This document shows, in pieces, positions 1 to 12,420 of a stretch of 64,000 nt of DNA (position 1 is the first letter of the stretch; every line of letters begins with the position of its first letter). The notes below the pieces were generated by a model. The model had not been told where the DNA came from. It did not search any database and saw only the letters and a list, made by a program, of their open reading frames with translations. Position numbers and translations under genes: made by a program. This DNA comes from Daucus carota subsp. sativus (taxonomy: Eukaryota > Streptophyta > Magnoliopsida > Apiales > Apiaceae): NCBI RefSeq assembly GCF_001625215.2, contig NC_030381.2, positions 45,320,689 to 45,384,688 on the forward strand, in the 5' to 3' direction.

Positions 1-221
1 AAGAAAACAAGTTGAGCAGTTGCAAAACGCAAAGACGATGTGCATTTTTGGTTGAAGAGGATTAATTTCTTTGTTATTATAGTACCTGTGTTGGTTGCCT
101 TGGTTTTAGTCCACCAAAGCATGATAACTTTTTTTTTAATAACTATCACACATGCACATATATGCCATTTAGAGATTGTGCAAAGTATGTGCTATTATGC
201 TGATCTCATGCCCCTATGCAG

Positions 222-3200
222 GACCCATCTTCTTTGATACGGAGAAATTTTGTTGACAAAACTTTCAAGCTTCTGCAGGAGCACTGTATTCCTTGTAGAT
301 ATGCTTGTGCTTTCGCATTGGCAGCTTCATGTTCTGATGAAGACATGCAAAAAGACGTAAGTTTAAATCGTCATATATTGCATATCTTTGGTTGAGCACA
401 AGCCTTCTCCTTTTATGCATTTACTATGTTCACTCACAATGCTTGTGTTAGTCACTGAGGTATATGGCAGAATATATAAGAGAATACAGCAAAGGAGCTC
501 ATCTGCACCAAAATTTGCCACGTCAGGGAGGACTTACAGATTACCCTGTGTACATTGTAGTTTTCTTGATCCATGTACTTGCTCATGATGATCTTTTTCC
601 CCTTGAGGAGTGTAGAGATGGAGAAGTGTTTGCTCAGTTTTGCAGGTTCCCCAATTTTGATTTATGAAATTGCTGTTTTGTTATTGCATTTGTCAGATAC
701 TAAGAGTATTAATAATTCTTTGTTTACACTATACAAATCCTTCAGAATAAATATATGAACACATCCCTTTTGCAGCCCCCTTTTATTTACCTTGAAGGCT
801 TTAGTAAATGCCAAATTTGTTGATGGTGACCAAGATTTTGTGAACAATGTTGTGTCAAATTTAAAAAGTATATTCAATGCTATTAAAAGGGCCGAGGATG
901 CTGTAAATTCTCAGGCTACTCCAGTAAGTTCTTACAAACTTGGGTTTTGTTCTTTTACTGATTTTCATCAGTATTAGTAATAACTAATAATACAAAGATT
1001 TATTGTTTTGCAGAAGCTGTATATGTTGGCAGACTTTGGACTTTCTTTTGCCAACTCCTTGGAAAACATTAGTACTCCCAATTCTCAATCACCTAGCCAT
1101 GTATTGCTTCCATCATCACTATACAAAATCTGTACCAGTAAGAAAAGGAAGGCAAGTCTGTAACTTGGATTGACTGTTAGTTATACAAGACTTATTTTAT
1201 ACAAAAAAATATCATTCTGCTATGTCTTTTGCAGGCTCTTTCCTGTGCCAGCGACAGGAATACCTCTACAGAAGTGCCTAATGAGCTAAGAGAATTCTCA
1301 TGTGTATGTTGTTAATGATCATCTCATACAGTTGAATCTGTTTACTGGTTCATGATTTTTGCAGTCTTGCCAACTGCTAATGAAGTTGTTTTTCATCCAA
1401 AAGCCTGTCAGGACTGTTGGTAAAGATAGCGGGAGTCAAGAGAATTCTTTAGAGTCAAATGCCATAAAGGGCAGTTTAGTAAACATGGATATATGCAACA
1501 AAGTTGATATGCCAACATTTATGGTTAACTGTCAAGATAAGATTCTAAATGAACTTGGAAAGAGACAGAATGAAACCCAGGCAGAGAAAGTAGATACTGT
1601 TGGAAAACGGCACCCAGCTCCCTCTTCTTACATTATTGAATCAACAGGGCTGCACAATGAGTTCTCCCTTGATGATGAACTTGACAAAGGTGAAACTGGA
1701 AGCTCTGAGCCTCTCACTGGAAATGAGCAGCTTTCATCTTCTTGTGCATCTGTAGCTATGAAACCCTTAAGAGCTCATAGGGAAGATCTTTTAAGTTCTG
1801 ATTCACTACAAAATATTGATAGCATGACAAAGAATAGCAGTTTACATGTGGAACCATCCAAGATCTTGCAAACCAAGCAGACAGATCTTTGGAACTCAAA
1901 GGTATTGTAGTTTACCTGGAAAGTTATGTTATTTCTGTAACATCATAGTGGTGCTTCTCTCGCTCTTAATTAGCACACACTTAATATATTGTCTTATTTG
2001 AGCTCAAGTATATTGTAGTTTTCTTTATTTAATTCATAATTTTTGATTAACAAGTATGTTATTGGTACAGGATTCATGCAGTCTGCAGTTATTACACTGG
2101 TATGTGCATAAAGTATAAATTTCTACACTGAACAATTTGGTCCAACTATATTACTTATATCTAAATGTCTTACCTTTTTCTTGTATCCTCATAAATCATA
2201 AATATACCCAAAAGGACTATTTACAAAAGGGTTGTGTACTTGTGTTTCTTCATATCTATCAGGATTACAAGTAAAAATTGATCTAAATCCCCTCAAAGGC
2301 CATTGTTTTTACAGTTTTATCTGATGCATGTTTAGATGGAGAACAGCTGTCCTGTATTGATAAAAAGTTTACTATTTATTTGCTCCTCATTCTTCTGTAA
2401 GGAAATTCGGCTGGGTGGGCTCATCTTAAATTTTTATTATCTGCTGCCTCAGTCTTTTTCTTAAACTGCGTGATATCGTGAATTCGACATGTAAATGTTT
2501 GATCTACTTCAAAGTATCAGTTTAGCAGAGACCTGCAATAGTTCTTTTCTAAAACAATCGCTCTTTTCTTAAGGATTTCTTAGGACTTGGGAGTTTTTGA
2601 TCATGAAGATCTTAGATGGAAACCAATTGGGATAACAAATATCTGCAGATGATGCCTACAAAAAGATGTTATTATGATTGAAATAAATCTGCTGATAGCA
2701 TTTACTAAAATTGAATCCCTTAGTTGAACATAAATTTCCAGTCACTGCTTTTTGACATCTATATAGTTTCGTATTTGCTACTGTATATTTAGAATACTTA
2801 GAATTTTTCAAAAAGTGCTCTGCATCTTGACAATGATTTCAGAGTCTTAGGATGCTATTTTAACCATTTCATTGTCTCTTAAACAAGCTGTTGGCTTAAT
2901 TTTAGCACCTGCATCTTAATGCAGTGATCGTCAGGAGCAATCTTTTCTTAGCGGTCCACAGGAAATGGTTGATGCATATGGCAGTGATGCTTCTCAATCA
3001 TTGCCAAACATGTCGAAGAAAGAGCATGCATATCTAAGTAAAAAGCTTCCTGTGGCAGGTATCATACATACTTGCACTCCTATATATAGGATCATTAATA
3101 ACATTAAGAAACATTTCAGATTCTATGATTGACCTAAGTCATTTGAGTTCTGCAGACCAGGGAACCGGTGGTTAGTGTAATTATTACTATCATTGATGCA

Positions 3201-4838
3201 CTCGGTTTATCTTAATATGAGTACACTTGTTTTAACTTTTAAGTTTACAAAATACCAAAAAAGTTTTAATTTGCATTTCAAGTGACAATTGTGATTGATC
3301 TCATATATTGGAGGGTGCATGTGTTATATTTTTTTCAGTTGTTTGGGTATATAAAGTTATTTGTCAAATCAACCATCTCCTCTTGGTTCTCATATTCCAT
3401 AAGAGTATGTTGGATATGAAACTAGTTAAGAGGTGTGCTGGGTTGGATAAAAAATGCTAATGTTTTGCAGAAAAAACTTGGAAACAACAATTACATATGC
3501 TGTAGTGGATAATCAATGCCTTTCAGTTAACCTTTTCAATTTGAAGTTAAAACTACTGAACAAGTGTAGTTGTTTTCTTTCTTTATATAAAATGATGCGA
3601 CTAAAACTGTCTCTAGACAAACAAGCATATTGCAGTGAAACATTAGCACCACTTTGCTCTTAGTTGGTTGATTTTTGATGAGCAACTCCATAAGTATTCT
3701 ACCTATATTCCAGTTCTTCTATCCATTTGTCATCCCTCAGTTATTTCTTTGTACATTGTGTCCCATTCTCACTCAGTCACCCTCGTTCTAAAACTTCCCA
3801 TCCAGCTAAATGCAAAATTAGGAACTTCCCAACCCATAATTTTACTCTTTATTTGCACACGGGAGTAAATTCTTGATTAATTATCACTGATATCTAAATA
3901 CTCAGACACACATGCCTCCACTGAGTCTTGAATTCTTGACCTCTTAGTACCAAGAGGACTAGAGGAGTATCCACTATGCATGTTAACCTATTTAAGTTTG
4001 ACCAATAATGTTCCATCAACAACTGTATATGATGATGCTTTTTCATAATGATATTCCTGTTTTTTTTTTCTAACGAGTGCTAGATAATGCGAATTCATTA
4101 TTAGCCGCTGACTTGCGATGAAATCACTTGTATGTTGCCTAATAAGAATGAAAGAGGTAGATGGTTTTGTTCAATTTTTTCATGGCATAGGAAAGCTTAT
4201 CGATTACTATATGGCCTCCCTTTTTAATTTGATGCAGTGAAGGGGAATAAAGGACAGCAGGTTTCTGTTAAAACATTGGCCTCAGAAGTCATCAATCAGG
4301 ATGTGGTAATTGCATTACTTGCTATTTATTTTTTACTTCCTAAATTCTTTTCTGCCTGAAGATCAGGCTAGATGGTTGACTTGAAACTTTTGATTGCTCA
4401 ATCTTGAGTTGAGAATCACTTGCACATGCAAATGATATGTCAAGTCACCTTCTAGACGTTAGAGAAGGAACGCAAACCCCAGAAGTCATATTAAAGAGAT
4501 CTTTCAATGTCCTAATGAAACATGACTGTACTTAAATGGTTTGGGATGTTATTTGTAGCTATCATGAGATCTTTCAATATCCTGATAAAGCATGACTTCT
4601 AAAGTGGGCTGGGATGTTATTTCTAGCCATCATGAGATCTTTCAATATCCTAATGAAACATGACTACTGAATTGGTTTGGGTCTTTGGGATGCTATTTCG
4701 AGTTGTCACTTTCTCCTCCCACTTTCACATGTTACTTTATTTTCCGTCTATTGGATGTGGATATATTTCTGAAGTATGAAATGATGTGTTGCCTGTTTAT
4801 TTCAGATTGCCCATAGGACTCGGAGACGGAAAATTTGA
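222..4838 (+). CDS. PDS5B: PDS5-type sister chromatid cohesion cofactor, 3' portion (11 exons)
   Basis: PDS5 is a HEAT-repeat protein that binds cohesin and controls sister-chromatid cohesion in the nucleus. Exons read as 222-356, 452-645, 776-923, 1014-1151, 1235-1303, 1365-1901, 2071-2099, 2925-3058, 3156-3170, 4238-4305 and 4806-4838 (stop TGA), joining in frame to about 499 C-terminal residues. The first exons carry the conserved plant PDS5 block, for example YACAFALAAS, YMAEYIREYSKG, LTDYPVYIVVFLIHVLAHD, and ALVNAKFVDGD followed by AIKRAEDAV. The rest is a low-complexity, charged tail ending RTRRRKI. The N-terminal HEAT repeats lie left of the window; 1-221 appears to be intron. Intron 4 (1152-1234) needs a GC donor, and exon 9 is a 15-nt microexon. 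Family assignment is strong. The B paralogue label rests mainly on its convergent neighbour LACS9, as in Arabidopsis. The 3' exon chain is less certain than the 5' exons. Confidence 0.85.
4496..4711 (+). repeat. Three tandem copies of a ~70-bp unit in the last PDS5 intron
   Basis: Units start at 4496, 4566 and 4634, each with GAGATCTTTCAAT followed by a CATGACT block and then GGGATGTTATTT or a variant. The copies differ by scattered substitutions and small indels, so this is an old local duplication. It lies inside the intron 4306-4805 and changes no coding sequence. Confidence 0.85.
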
Positions 4839-5390
4839 CTTGTATCTATAGCACTCTACTAACAGCAAGCAACAAGCTTTCAGTTCTGACATAAGAGGTC
4901 TGACATGTAGTTATCTTGGAGATCATCCTTTTCTCAGTAGTTAGTGTAAGGGTTGATGAAAATATTTTTGTTCATCAGTTTGCAGTTTTACTTATTTATG
5001 CAGTGAACATATATTTACCACAGTTGAAATATGAATGTCTGCACGGTATCAATTATTACTTGTACAGTTTTAATGGCAATGAACTGGCTTAGGCTTAACC
5101 CAACAATTAAAGTTTAATTTGTTTATTCTCTTAATTATGAGCCCTGAACATCCGAACAATTGTTAGTTGGGATGAATGAGCAGCAAAAACTATAAATCGC
5201 CATGTGGCTAAACTGAATAAATAATCAAAGCAGGAGATATACAGTAATATATGTTAACAAACCTATATAATTCATGAGAAAATACCAATAATTGTGTATT
5301 TAGGGACTTGCATAATTGTACCGAGTTCCTTGTAATTATCCCAGTAAACTGAAATTTAGGACAGACATAATGAAATGTCATATGGATTAC
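4839..5390. other. Convergent 3' intergenic region between PDS5 and LACS9
   Basis: This stretch of about 550 bp holds the two facing 3' UTRs. No ORF of note, no transposon signature and no RNA gene is seen. The short distance between two stop codons on opposite strands means the transcripts may overlap at their 3' ends, but no clear poly(A) signal could be fixed. Confidence 0.6.
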
Positions 5391-8300
5391 TTATGGCGAA
5401 TATAGTTGCGCAAGTTCAGCTGCGAATGTTTTCCTGATTGCATCTCTTTTTATCTTAAGAGCTGCAGTAACAAGTCCTGATTCTAGGTTCCACATTTCAG
5501 AAAGCAACTTGATCTTTGTTGGGATTTCAAATTTCTCCAGTTTTGCCTCTTTTCCTGCCTATTCAATCCATGAAAATTAAGATAGCATTGATATTAATAG
5601 ATGATTGAATCTCTATGTTCAGATACTATGTTATCCAACTAACTCGGGAAACCTGGTAACCTATGTTATCATAACTTTGAAAATATTGCTTCGATCATAT
5701 ATCATTCTTGTAATTGATTCTGCAGTTTTATCTCTTTTCCCAGCTTTTTATGAGTAAAAGAAAACAGAAAAAAAAGAAAGAAAGAAGAAGCCCATTGCAT
5801 CAGTGCTTGTAAAATGATAGTGATATTGACAGAAAATGTTTGTCATGTATATACCTTTCTGAGAGATCCAAGAACTTCCTTAACTGCATCTTCCTTGAAG
5901 CATAAATCTGAGAAACTCACATATTTGATGCCCTGACTTAACGCCCAATCCTCCAATGCTGGCCGGCAAACCACCACTAAAGCCACACAATGGTCGCGAT
6001 AAGGATCAGCGTGCAACACAATGATCTCAACATAAGGGCTAATAACAAGAGCAGCCTCAACCTGCAAATGCAGAACAAGTCGACATTGAAATCTGAATAC
6101 GATACAATCTGAAGTAGAGAAATCCACTTGCTCATCTACCTTTCCTAATGAGACATATTCACCATGCTGAAGTTTCACAATATCTTTTTTGCGATCAATT
6201 ATCTCAAGGCAGCCATCATCATGAAACCGCCCTATGTCGCCTGTGTAGAACCACCTCATTCCCCTGTCATCAACCTTTTGGTAACAGTCGATTAATATGG
6301 CGCATCACTCATAAGAAATTCAAGGATTCAAGTGATTGCAATGTACAGTATGTCATATAAGTACCTTGTACACTTCCTTTGTTTTCTCATCGTTTTTGAA
6401 ATAACCAACACTAACATGTGGCCCTCCAACAACTATTTCTCCCCGAGGCATTGGAGAATCATTCGCCAAATAGCCGCCTTCAGGCCAATCTATCAACTAA
6501 AATACAGAAAGATTTGTTTAGAGCGAGCTGATATATGCTGAATTGTTATCAGACATGATTACCTTGATGATGGCGCAAGAAAGTGGAGGTCCAACACGAC
6601 CAATGGATGTATCATCATGCTCGGAGAAAGTTGCAGCAGCACATGTCTCGGTGAGCCCATAACCTTGAACTACCGGGACACTGTAAATATGACGCGACAA
6701 ATTCAGTTATATGTAGCTTGTTACATTATGGACGCGTAAGGCAACCAATTCAGTAATAACGGAAATCTGTTTATAGCCTTTACCCGAGGCAGATGTTGGT
6801 AAATCTTTGAGTATTTCCAGAAAGAGGAGCACCTCCAGACAGCATAAAACGAACACGGCCTCCTAAAATTTTCCTAATCTTTCTGAAGATGAGGAAGTTC
6901 CAAAACAGACTTTCTAAACCCCAAGCACCGAACCAACTGCCATTTATGGCAGCCAGTCGACGAGCATATGCCAAATCAAACAGTTTCTTTGGTAGCCCGC
7001 CTGTTGCATCTACCTACAAATTAGAATCTGCAGTGTCTCCATAACTCACGTCGTCTGGTGCATTACTTATTGAGATATGGTAAATTTACAGAGTCTAAAG
7101 AGTCGGTTCTCACCTTTTTCCACACACCATCCCTGATACGATCAAGAATTGCTGGAACGGCTGGCATTAGAGTTGGCCTTAACGCGGAGACATCCCCCTT
7201 TGTCCCACTCTTAATCTTGTTTGATGTATCTGTTAGAGTCAATGGAGATCCATATCCTATTGAGCATCCAGCTGCAACTACAATATTCTGTGATAAAACA
7301 TCAACTGTTACACTTTTCTGCAATAACAAGTTTAAGAGTAGAAGATATCTTGTGTAATATGGAAATTGGAAACAGACTAAAACATATCGAGTGACTTTAT
7401 GTTAGATATTGAAACTGCATCATACTTCAGCTGCTAGTTCAAGAATATGCGCCAGAGGAAGGTACGCTAAATGTGTGTCCTTGCTTCCGATGTCAGGAAC
7501 AATCTTCATGAAACCATAAACCGCAGATAAAATATTGCCATGTGTCACCATTACACCCTGAATGAAGAGGAAAATTGCAGAATTAATCCTTGTCAACTGT
7601 CTAGTACAATGAGAAGTGAACAATCTGAAGAGATGAAGGAGATTAAAGTTTAGGAACACATATGCTAACCTTAGGCAAACCAGTACTACCACTTGTATAC
7701 ATTATAACAGCGATGTCAGTTGAAACAGGTAAATTAGCGGTGACAGGCTTATCTCTGCCAAGTCTTTCGACGTTAGAAAAGGATGTAATTGTCCAATAGC
7801 TCTGAATCGTCGACTTATGTGCTGAGATTTCATCATCCATGCATATTACACGTTTAACTGTGGTAAGTTGTCCAGAGACATCTAGAAGCTTATCTAGTTC
7901 TCGTTTTCCACAGACCACAGTTGTCACTTCTGTCTGACAATGTTATTCAATATCAAATCAGATTGTTATTACAAATGCAGTAGAATCCAAAGTTATACCT
8001 GAACTGAAGCAAAAATATGAGAAAAGACAAGCATTTAACTATCTATACTTTTGTTAAGATGGGAGCTTATGTTATCTTATTATACCTCATTTAATGAATG
8101 ACGTAGAGCTTCTTCTCCTAAAGATGCATATATGGTCACAACTGTTACATTGTTTCTGAAGCAACCCTGATACAAAACCAAGTGCCTGTGTTATATATTT
8201 CTGACAGGCATAAATGAAATCTATATATCATTCTGAATAATTAAATCAGAATGTATAATCAAAAACAGGAATCATGGTTCTTGGTAAGAGGTTGTTCCTG

Positions 8301-8790
8301 TTCATGAGATTAATACTTGTTGAATTATATTTTAAAGGGAAAGTACCTGCAACGCGATCATCCATTTTTCTTGTGTATCAGCAAAGATGGCTAGTCGTTC
8401 CTTGTTATGGCCGAGCTGTACCAAACCAGAAGCAAAATTGCAGACAGTTTCAAATGCTTTGCAATAGCTTAACCACTCATAATCACCCAAATGAAGTTTC
8501 TCCAATGATCTTCCATCCTCAGAAACTTCTATTTCACTTGAAATAAGTCTCCGGGTCCCAAGAAATTTCTTGTCATGGTGCTTCTTGCATGATTGCTCAA
8601 AGAGTTCTGCAAGTGTTGAAATACCTGCCTGTGATGATTCTGATGGAGAAGTAAAACGACTGTTTCGGATAGCAAAGCCAGGTTGACCCCCAACATCAAC
8701 AGGCAAACCCCGCTTTTTCCCTTTCTTGGAGCTGTGAAGGAGAAGAGCCAATACAATAGGAACAACGACACCAACCAGATAAGGACCCAT
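5391..8790 (-). CDS. LACS9: Long-chain acyl-CoA synthetase, LACS9 type (complete, 11 coding exons)
   Basis: The enzyme activates free fatty acids to acyl-CoA using ATP and CoA; LACS9 of Arabidopsis sits in the plastid envelope and helps export plastid-made fatty acids. Coding exons in transcript order are 8790-8347, 8166-8086, 7933-7670, 7557-7426, 7287-7114, 7013-6784, 6680-6563, 6496-6365, 6274-6140, 6061-5855 and 5558-5391. All junctions keep frame, giving 694 residues against 691 for Arabidopsis LACS9 (from memory). Residues 3-20 form one membrane segment. The AMP-binding signature [11 protein letters not shown] (about 254-264) is split by the exon 3/4 junction. Further adenylate-forming motifs are GYGLTET, the YTGDIGRFH block and [10 protein letters not shown]. 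The short N terminus and the LHLGDYEWL motif favour LACS9 over LACS8. The start MGPYLVG is the first ATG of the conserved N terminus. I see no defects. Confidence 0.95.
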
Positions 8791-9924
8791 GTCGACAAAC
8801 TGTATAGCCAGTCAAGCAATTAAATCAGGATACAGAACCAGACATAGTCATCAGAATCAAATACTTTTAGATGAATTAAAAGCTGGTCCCCAGAAAGAAA
8901 ACATTTGTGAGATAAGTGGCCATACAGTGCTAGTTTTTGCAAAGGAAAAGTTCATAACTTTGATATTTTGCTAGTAACTGGATGTTCTAATTAGCTGCAT
9001 TTCTATATGAATGGAGGGAATCCTCCTTTCGAGGTCAAAATGATACAGGGTTAAAGATAAAATTCAGTTCAAGTACATAACCATTTAACTAAGTGATTCA
9101 ATAGGTAGCTTAAATAGTGATGCAATTCATTTGGGACAAACTATTACAAGGCAATTCATATGCCTTTAGCTGAGAAACATAAGTTGGCATCAAAATTTAT
9201 CCAAATCTGATATAACATAACCTCTGAATTGAATCCAGATGAAGTAACACAAAAGAAAAAGAGAAAGGTAAAAGCGGAGAAAGCAAACACACCTATGATA
9301 TTTGATTTCAAGAAACATGCATATCAGTATCCAGTAGAATTCTATGAAAATGTATGGCATCTGAGTTGTGGTAGGATAAAAGTGACAGTAAAATGTTAAA
9401 GTATTACATAGTGTGGATTGTGAGGGATATCCTACTCTGCCGGCAGAATCAACAACATACATGCCTTGTAGTCTCAGAAATGAATTTTTATTTTTTTGTA
9501 GAATGAACAAATAAATTCTTGGACTGGCCCTCCCTAGGCTCCTTCAATGTTTTAGTACATATCAAAGTGTCTGTTTTTCTTTGTTTTTGGCTAGTTTCTG
9601 ATGGTTTTCTGTTAAAGCTTGAACCATTGTGTTTAACTGCAAGATGAGAAGAGTCTGAGTAGATTGTGTAAATGGTTGAAATTGCGCTAAAATTAAATCT
9701 CCTTTCAAGTAGATTAAATTTCCGCAAGAACTTGTACTTGTACAACAGTAAACAGACCAGATTATATAAAACATAACTTACTATGTGCAAGTTCAGAAAC
9801 TCAATCTACTTGCATTAACAAAATAACTACAAGCTACATCCTTAACAATTCAGATTCGGTTCTTTTTATTTTTTGTTGGAGCCAGTACAAGAAAAAAGCA
9901 TTCACACACATGCTGACACCCACA
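8791..9924. other. LACS9 upstream region and PsbS 3' flank
   Basis: About 1.1 kb with no convincing coding exon. It must hold the LACS9 promoter and 5' UTR (minus strand, from 8791 rightward) and the PsbS 3' UTR (left of 9925). ORFs of up to about 106 codons on the minus strand at 9190-9790 are AT-rich, have no family resemblance and look random. No transposon ends were found. Confidence 0.5.
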
Positions 9925-12263
9925 CTAGTCTTCTTCCTCATCTGTAATAAACTTTCCGGTTCCAGGATTCAATGCAGCGACAAAGAAGAAGACAACATTG
10001 AGCAACACAAGAGGTTCAATGTCACTGATTGGGATTCCGGTCTCAATGTTTAGCTGTGCCAATGCACCCTTTCCGGTTATGATCTCTCCGATCAAGGAGA
10101 ATGCAATTCCCAGCTGTGCTAGCCTTCCGACAAACAGCTCATTCGACTTTGTGAATCCAAAAAGTGGACCTGCATTTTGTAAAACCATATCCACATTACT
10201 ACATAAAATTTACATAATGTGGCAAGGATCAATTGAAACTATGTACTTAACTGATATACTAGACTTATATCTCCTATAACTAGGAGCAACCTATTCTGAA
10301 AGTATTATTTGATCAAGGTTATACAAAATATATATCTCTTCAATTAATAAGAGGGATAAAGAATTTACTAAAACCATCCCTGAAGTTTGCGTGCCTTTTA
10401 CTTCTTAAGACTGTGCTTTGTAGAGGAACATAATTGTCATCTCTTCTCTCGAGTGGCACATACAAAAAATTTTGCTATCATTTTCCATGTTTTTTAATTT
10501 AGGCCATGCAGTTATACATATCAAGTAAATGAGATATAAGCAATTAACCTCCTTCGCTGAGACCCAGAGCTCCTCTGAATCCCTTGCCAGGCTTGATGAC
10601 GGCCTTCTCAAGGCCGGTGGGAGGGTCATCAACGAACCTACCACGGTCACCAAGAGCTCCAATTGCTCCGAGCAATGTGAAAAGAATGAAGAACAGAAGA
10701 AGGGGCTCAGCTTCATAAATTGGAATACCAGTTTCCAAGTTCAACTGTGCTAATATTCCTTTCCCTGTAACAGCTTCTCCCAATAAAGATGCCTGCACAG
10801 ACCAAATTGAAGCTGCTTTATAACGACTAGCAATTACAAATAATATGACTTATGTGAAGCATAAGATGCACTAGTTTTATTTTATTTTTAACTATCAGTC
10901 GACAATTGTTGTCAGAATATTCATAGCTACTTATCCTGACTTATAAGTCACGGGAAAAACTGCTAAACAAGGAGTCACAATCTGACTTGCATTGACACTT
11001 TATGATACAAAGATAGTAGAATATAATGTAATAATATTCATCTTCAATACATTTTCTTGACTTAGATTTGACTAGAGGTGGCAATATGGATGCAAAACCA
11101 TTAAACCAATCCAAACCAAACCAAAATTGTGAATTTGGATCCATTTGAAATCACATTTATAAAAATGGATTTGGTTTGATTTTTAGTCTCACATTTCTCT
11201 CCACACACACTATTAGGTTCCTTTTCTTTTCTTCCTTTTCTTTTCTTTTCTTTCTTTTTGCTAATTATCACACATGCACATCCCATGATTCGAACTCATG
11301 ACCTTACTTGGAGAAGCCAAGAGCTTAAACCACTCCATCAACTCACACACTCGCACATGCTTTTGTTATATTTAGTATTCATTATATTGTGATTTGAGTG
11401 TATTAATTTTTGTTCATTATATAAAACTTATTTTTACTTACTAAACTAGTTACCCATAATTCAAACTAAAACCATAACCACATTTATTAAAATATGGTTT
11501 GGAAATGGTTTGGGTTCATCTATCCAAACCAAATCCATTTTACAAGAACCAAAACCAAACCAAAACCATATTTTACCACCTCTAGATTTGACAGAGTTTC
11601 GAAACAAAACATGAACACACAGAACAACTGACAGTTAAGTCCAAAAATTTGGAAGCAGCATAAATCAGAATGTAAATGAATGAAATTAAGTGTCGAAAAG
11701 AGGTTGTATACTCACAGCAAAGCCAATCATAGCCACACGACCAACAAAGAGCTCATTTTGCTTTGTAAAACCAATGCCTCCTGAGGTTCCAAATATACCA
11801 TCCTCAACCTTTGGCTTTGGAGCTACCACCTATAACATATCAAATATTAATGAATAAATATAAAAAACTTATCCTATCAATCTACAATTTTAAACAAGAA
11901 AATATCCTTCGCGACATGTAACAAGAAGTTGATAGTTCGAGACTGTCAGTAAAGACATGAACATCTACTTTGTAACATATAACAAGAGTTTCAAGGTACG
12001 AATGCACGAGACATGTGTGCGTGAATATTTAAATCCCGCAAACATACCTTCTTGGCTGGAGCTTTGGCTTTGGACTTGAAGAGAGCATAAGTTGTGAATG
12101 TCGACGAAGATTTGGAAATGTTAGCAAGATGAGGCAACAAAGAGTGGGAAAAAGGCTTAGGCTTGAGCCTCTGAAGCAGAGGAAGAGCAGGGGACTTCAA
12201 ATTGTCAGCTGCATGGCCAGAAACACAAGTGCTAGAAGACATGAGCAGCATTGTTTGAGCCAT
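9925..12263 (-). CDS. PSBS: PsbS, photosystem II 22-kDa protein (complete, 4 exons)
   Basis: PsbS is the thylakoid lumen pH sensor that triggers qE, the fast part of non-photochemical quenching. Exons in transcript order are 12263-12048, 11829-11716, 10792-10549 and 10169-9925, giving 272 residues, a normal length. Residues 1 to about 59 are a Ser/Thr/Lys-rich chloroplast transit peptide. The mature protein starts near KAKAPAKKVVAPKPKVEDG. Two tandem Lhc-like halves are clear: FTKQNELFVGRVAMIGFA then AVTGKGILAQLNLETGIPI, and FTKSNELFVGRLAQLGIA then IITGKGALAQLNIETGIPI. The lumen-facing glutamates in both NLETG and NIETG motifs are kept, so proton sensing should be intact. It ends in an acidic tail, DEEED. 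Intron 2 (10793-11715) is enlarged by a hAT element with a SINE inside it. Confidence 0.97.
11073..11584. mobile_element. Non-autonomous hAT element (512 bp) in PsbS intron 2
   Basis: The ends are inverted: TAGAGGTGGCAATATGG on the left against TAGAGGTGGTAAAATATGG when the right end is reverse-complemented. An exact 8-bp target duplication, GATTTGAC, flanks it at 11065-11072 and 11585-11592. An 8-bp duplication with TAGNGGTGG-type ends is typical of hAT superfamily MITEs. Sub-terminal sequence repeats the motif AAACCAAACC, which may reflect transposase-binding repeats. It contains no transposase ORF. It lies wholly in the intron, so PsbS splicing should be unaffected unless intron length or chromatin matters. 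Confidence 0.9.
11211..11345 (-). mobile_element. tRNA-derived SINE nested in the hAT element
   Basis: On the minus strand a tRNA-like head carries a GAGTTCGAATC B-box (plus 11288-11298) and a GAGTGGTTTAAG A-box-like stretch resembling the tRNA Ser/Leu D-arm region. It is followed by an A-rich tail of AAAGAAAAG units (plus 11220-11259). The flanks carry similar CACACAC-rich motifs that could be a target duplication, but the low complexity makes this weak. It is not a functional tRNA: no acceptor-stem pairing and no normal anticodon loop were found. Confidence 0.55.
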
Positions 12264-12420
12264 GGCAGCAGCTCCTAGTTACTTTACAAGTTAAGAATGT
12301 GATAATGTATGTGTGTGTGAAATTGTGTGTGATAAAGAGAAGAGAAGAGAAGCTGAGTTTTTATTTCAAGGGATATGAGGATAGCATCTGAGAATCTTGA
12401 TGGGTGTGTGTGGACTGACC
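12264..12420 (-). promoter_or_regulatory. PsbS 5' leader and core promoter region
   Basis: Directly upstream of the PsbS ATG there is a leader rich in CTCTTCTC on the minus strand (plus 12336-12352), then an AT-rich AAATAAAAAC stretch (plus 12358-12367) that could act as the TATA element. TC-rich leaders and weak TATA boxes are common in plant photosynthesis genes. The exact transcription start cannot be fixed from sequence. Confidence 0.35.

Noticed and set aside
1..221. A preceding PDS5 exon at the left edge
   Set aside because: No donor with a frame-compatible ending could be supported; treated as intron.
1359..1910. A 183-codon open frame that could be a gene of its own
   Set aside because: It starts inside an intron and continues the PDS5 frame from acceptor 1364 to donor 1902; it is exon 6 of PDS5.
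3895..3990. A third SINE-like stretch with a TTCAAGACTC B-box-like motif in a PDS5 intron
   Set aside because: Too diverged; no A-tail and no duplication could be found.
11281..11347. A tRNA gene on the minus strand
   Set aside because: Only box-like motifs are present; the arms do not pair and the sequence has a SINE-like A-tail.
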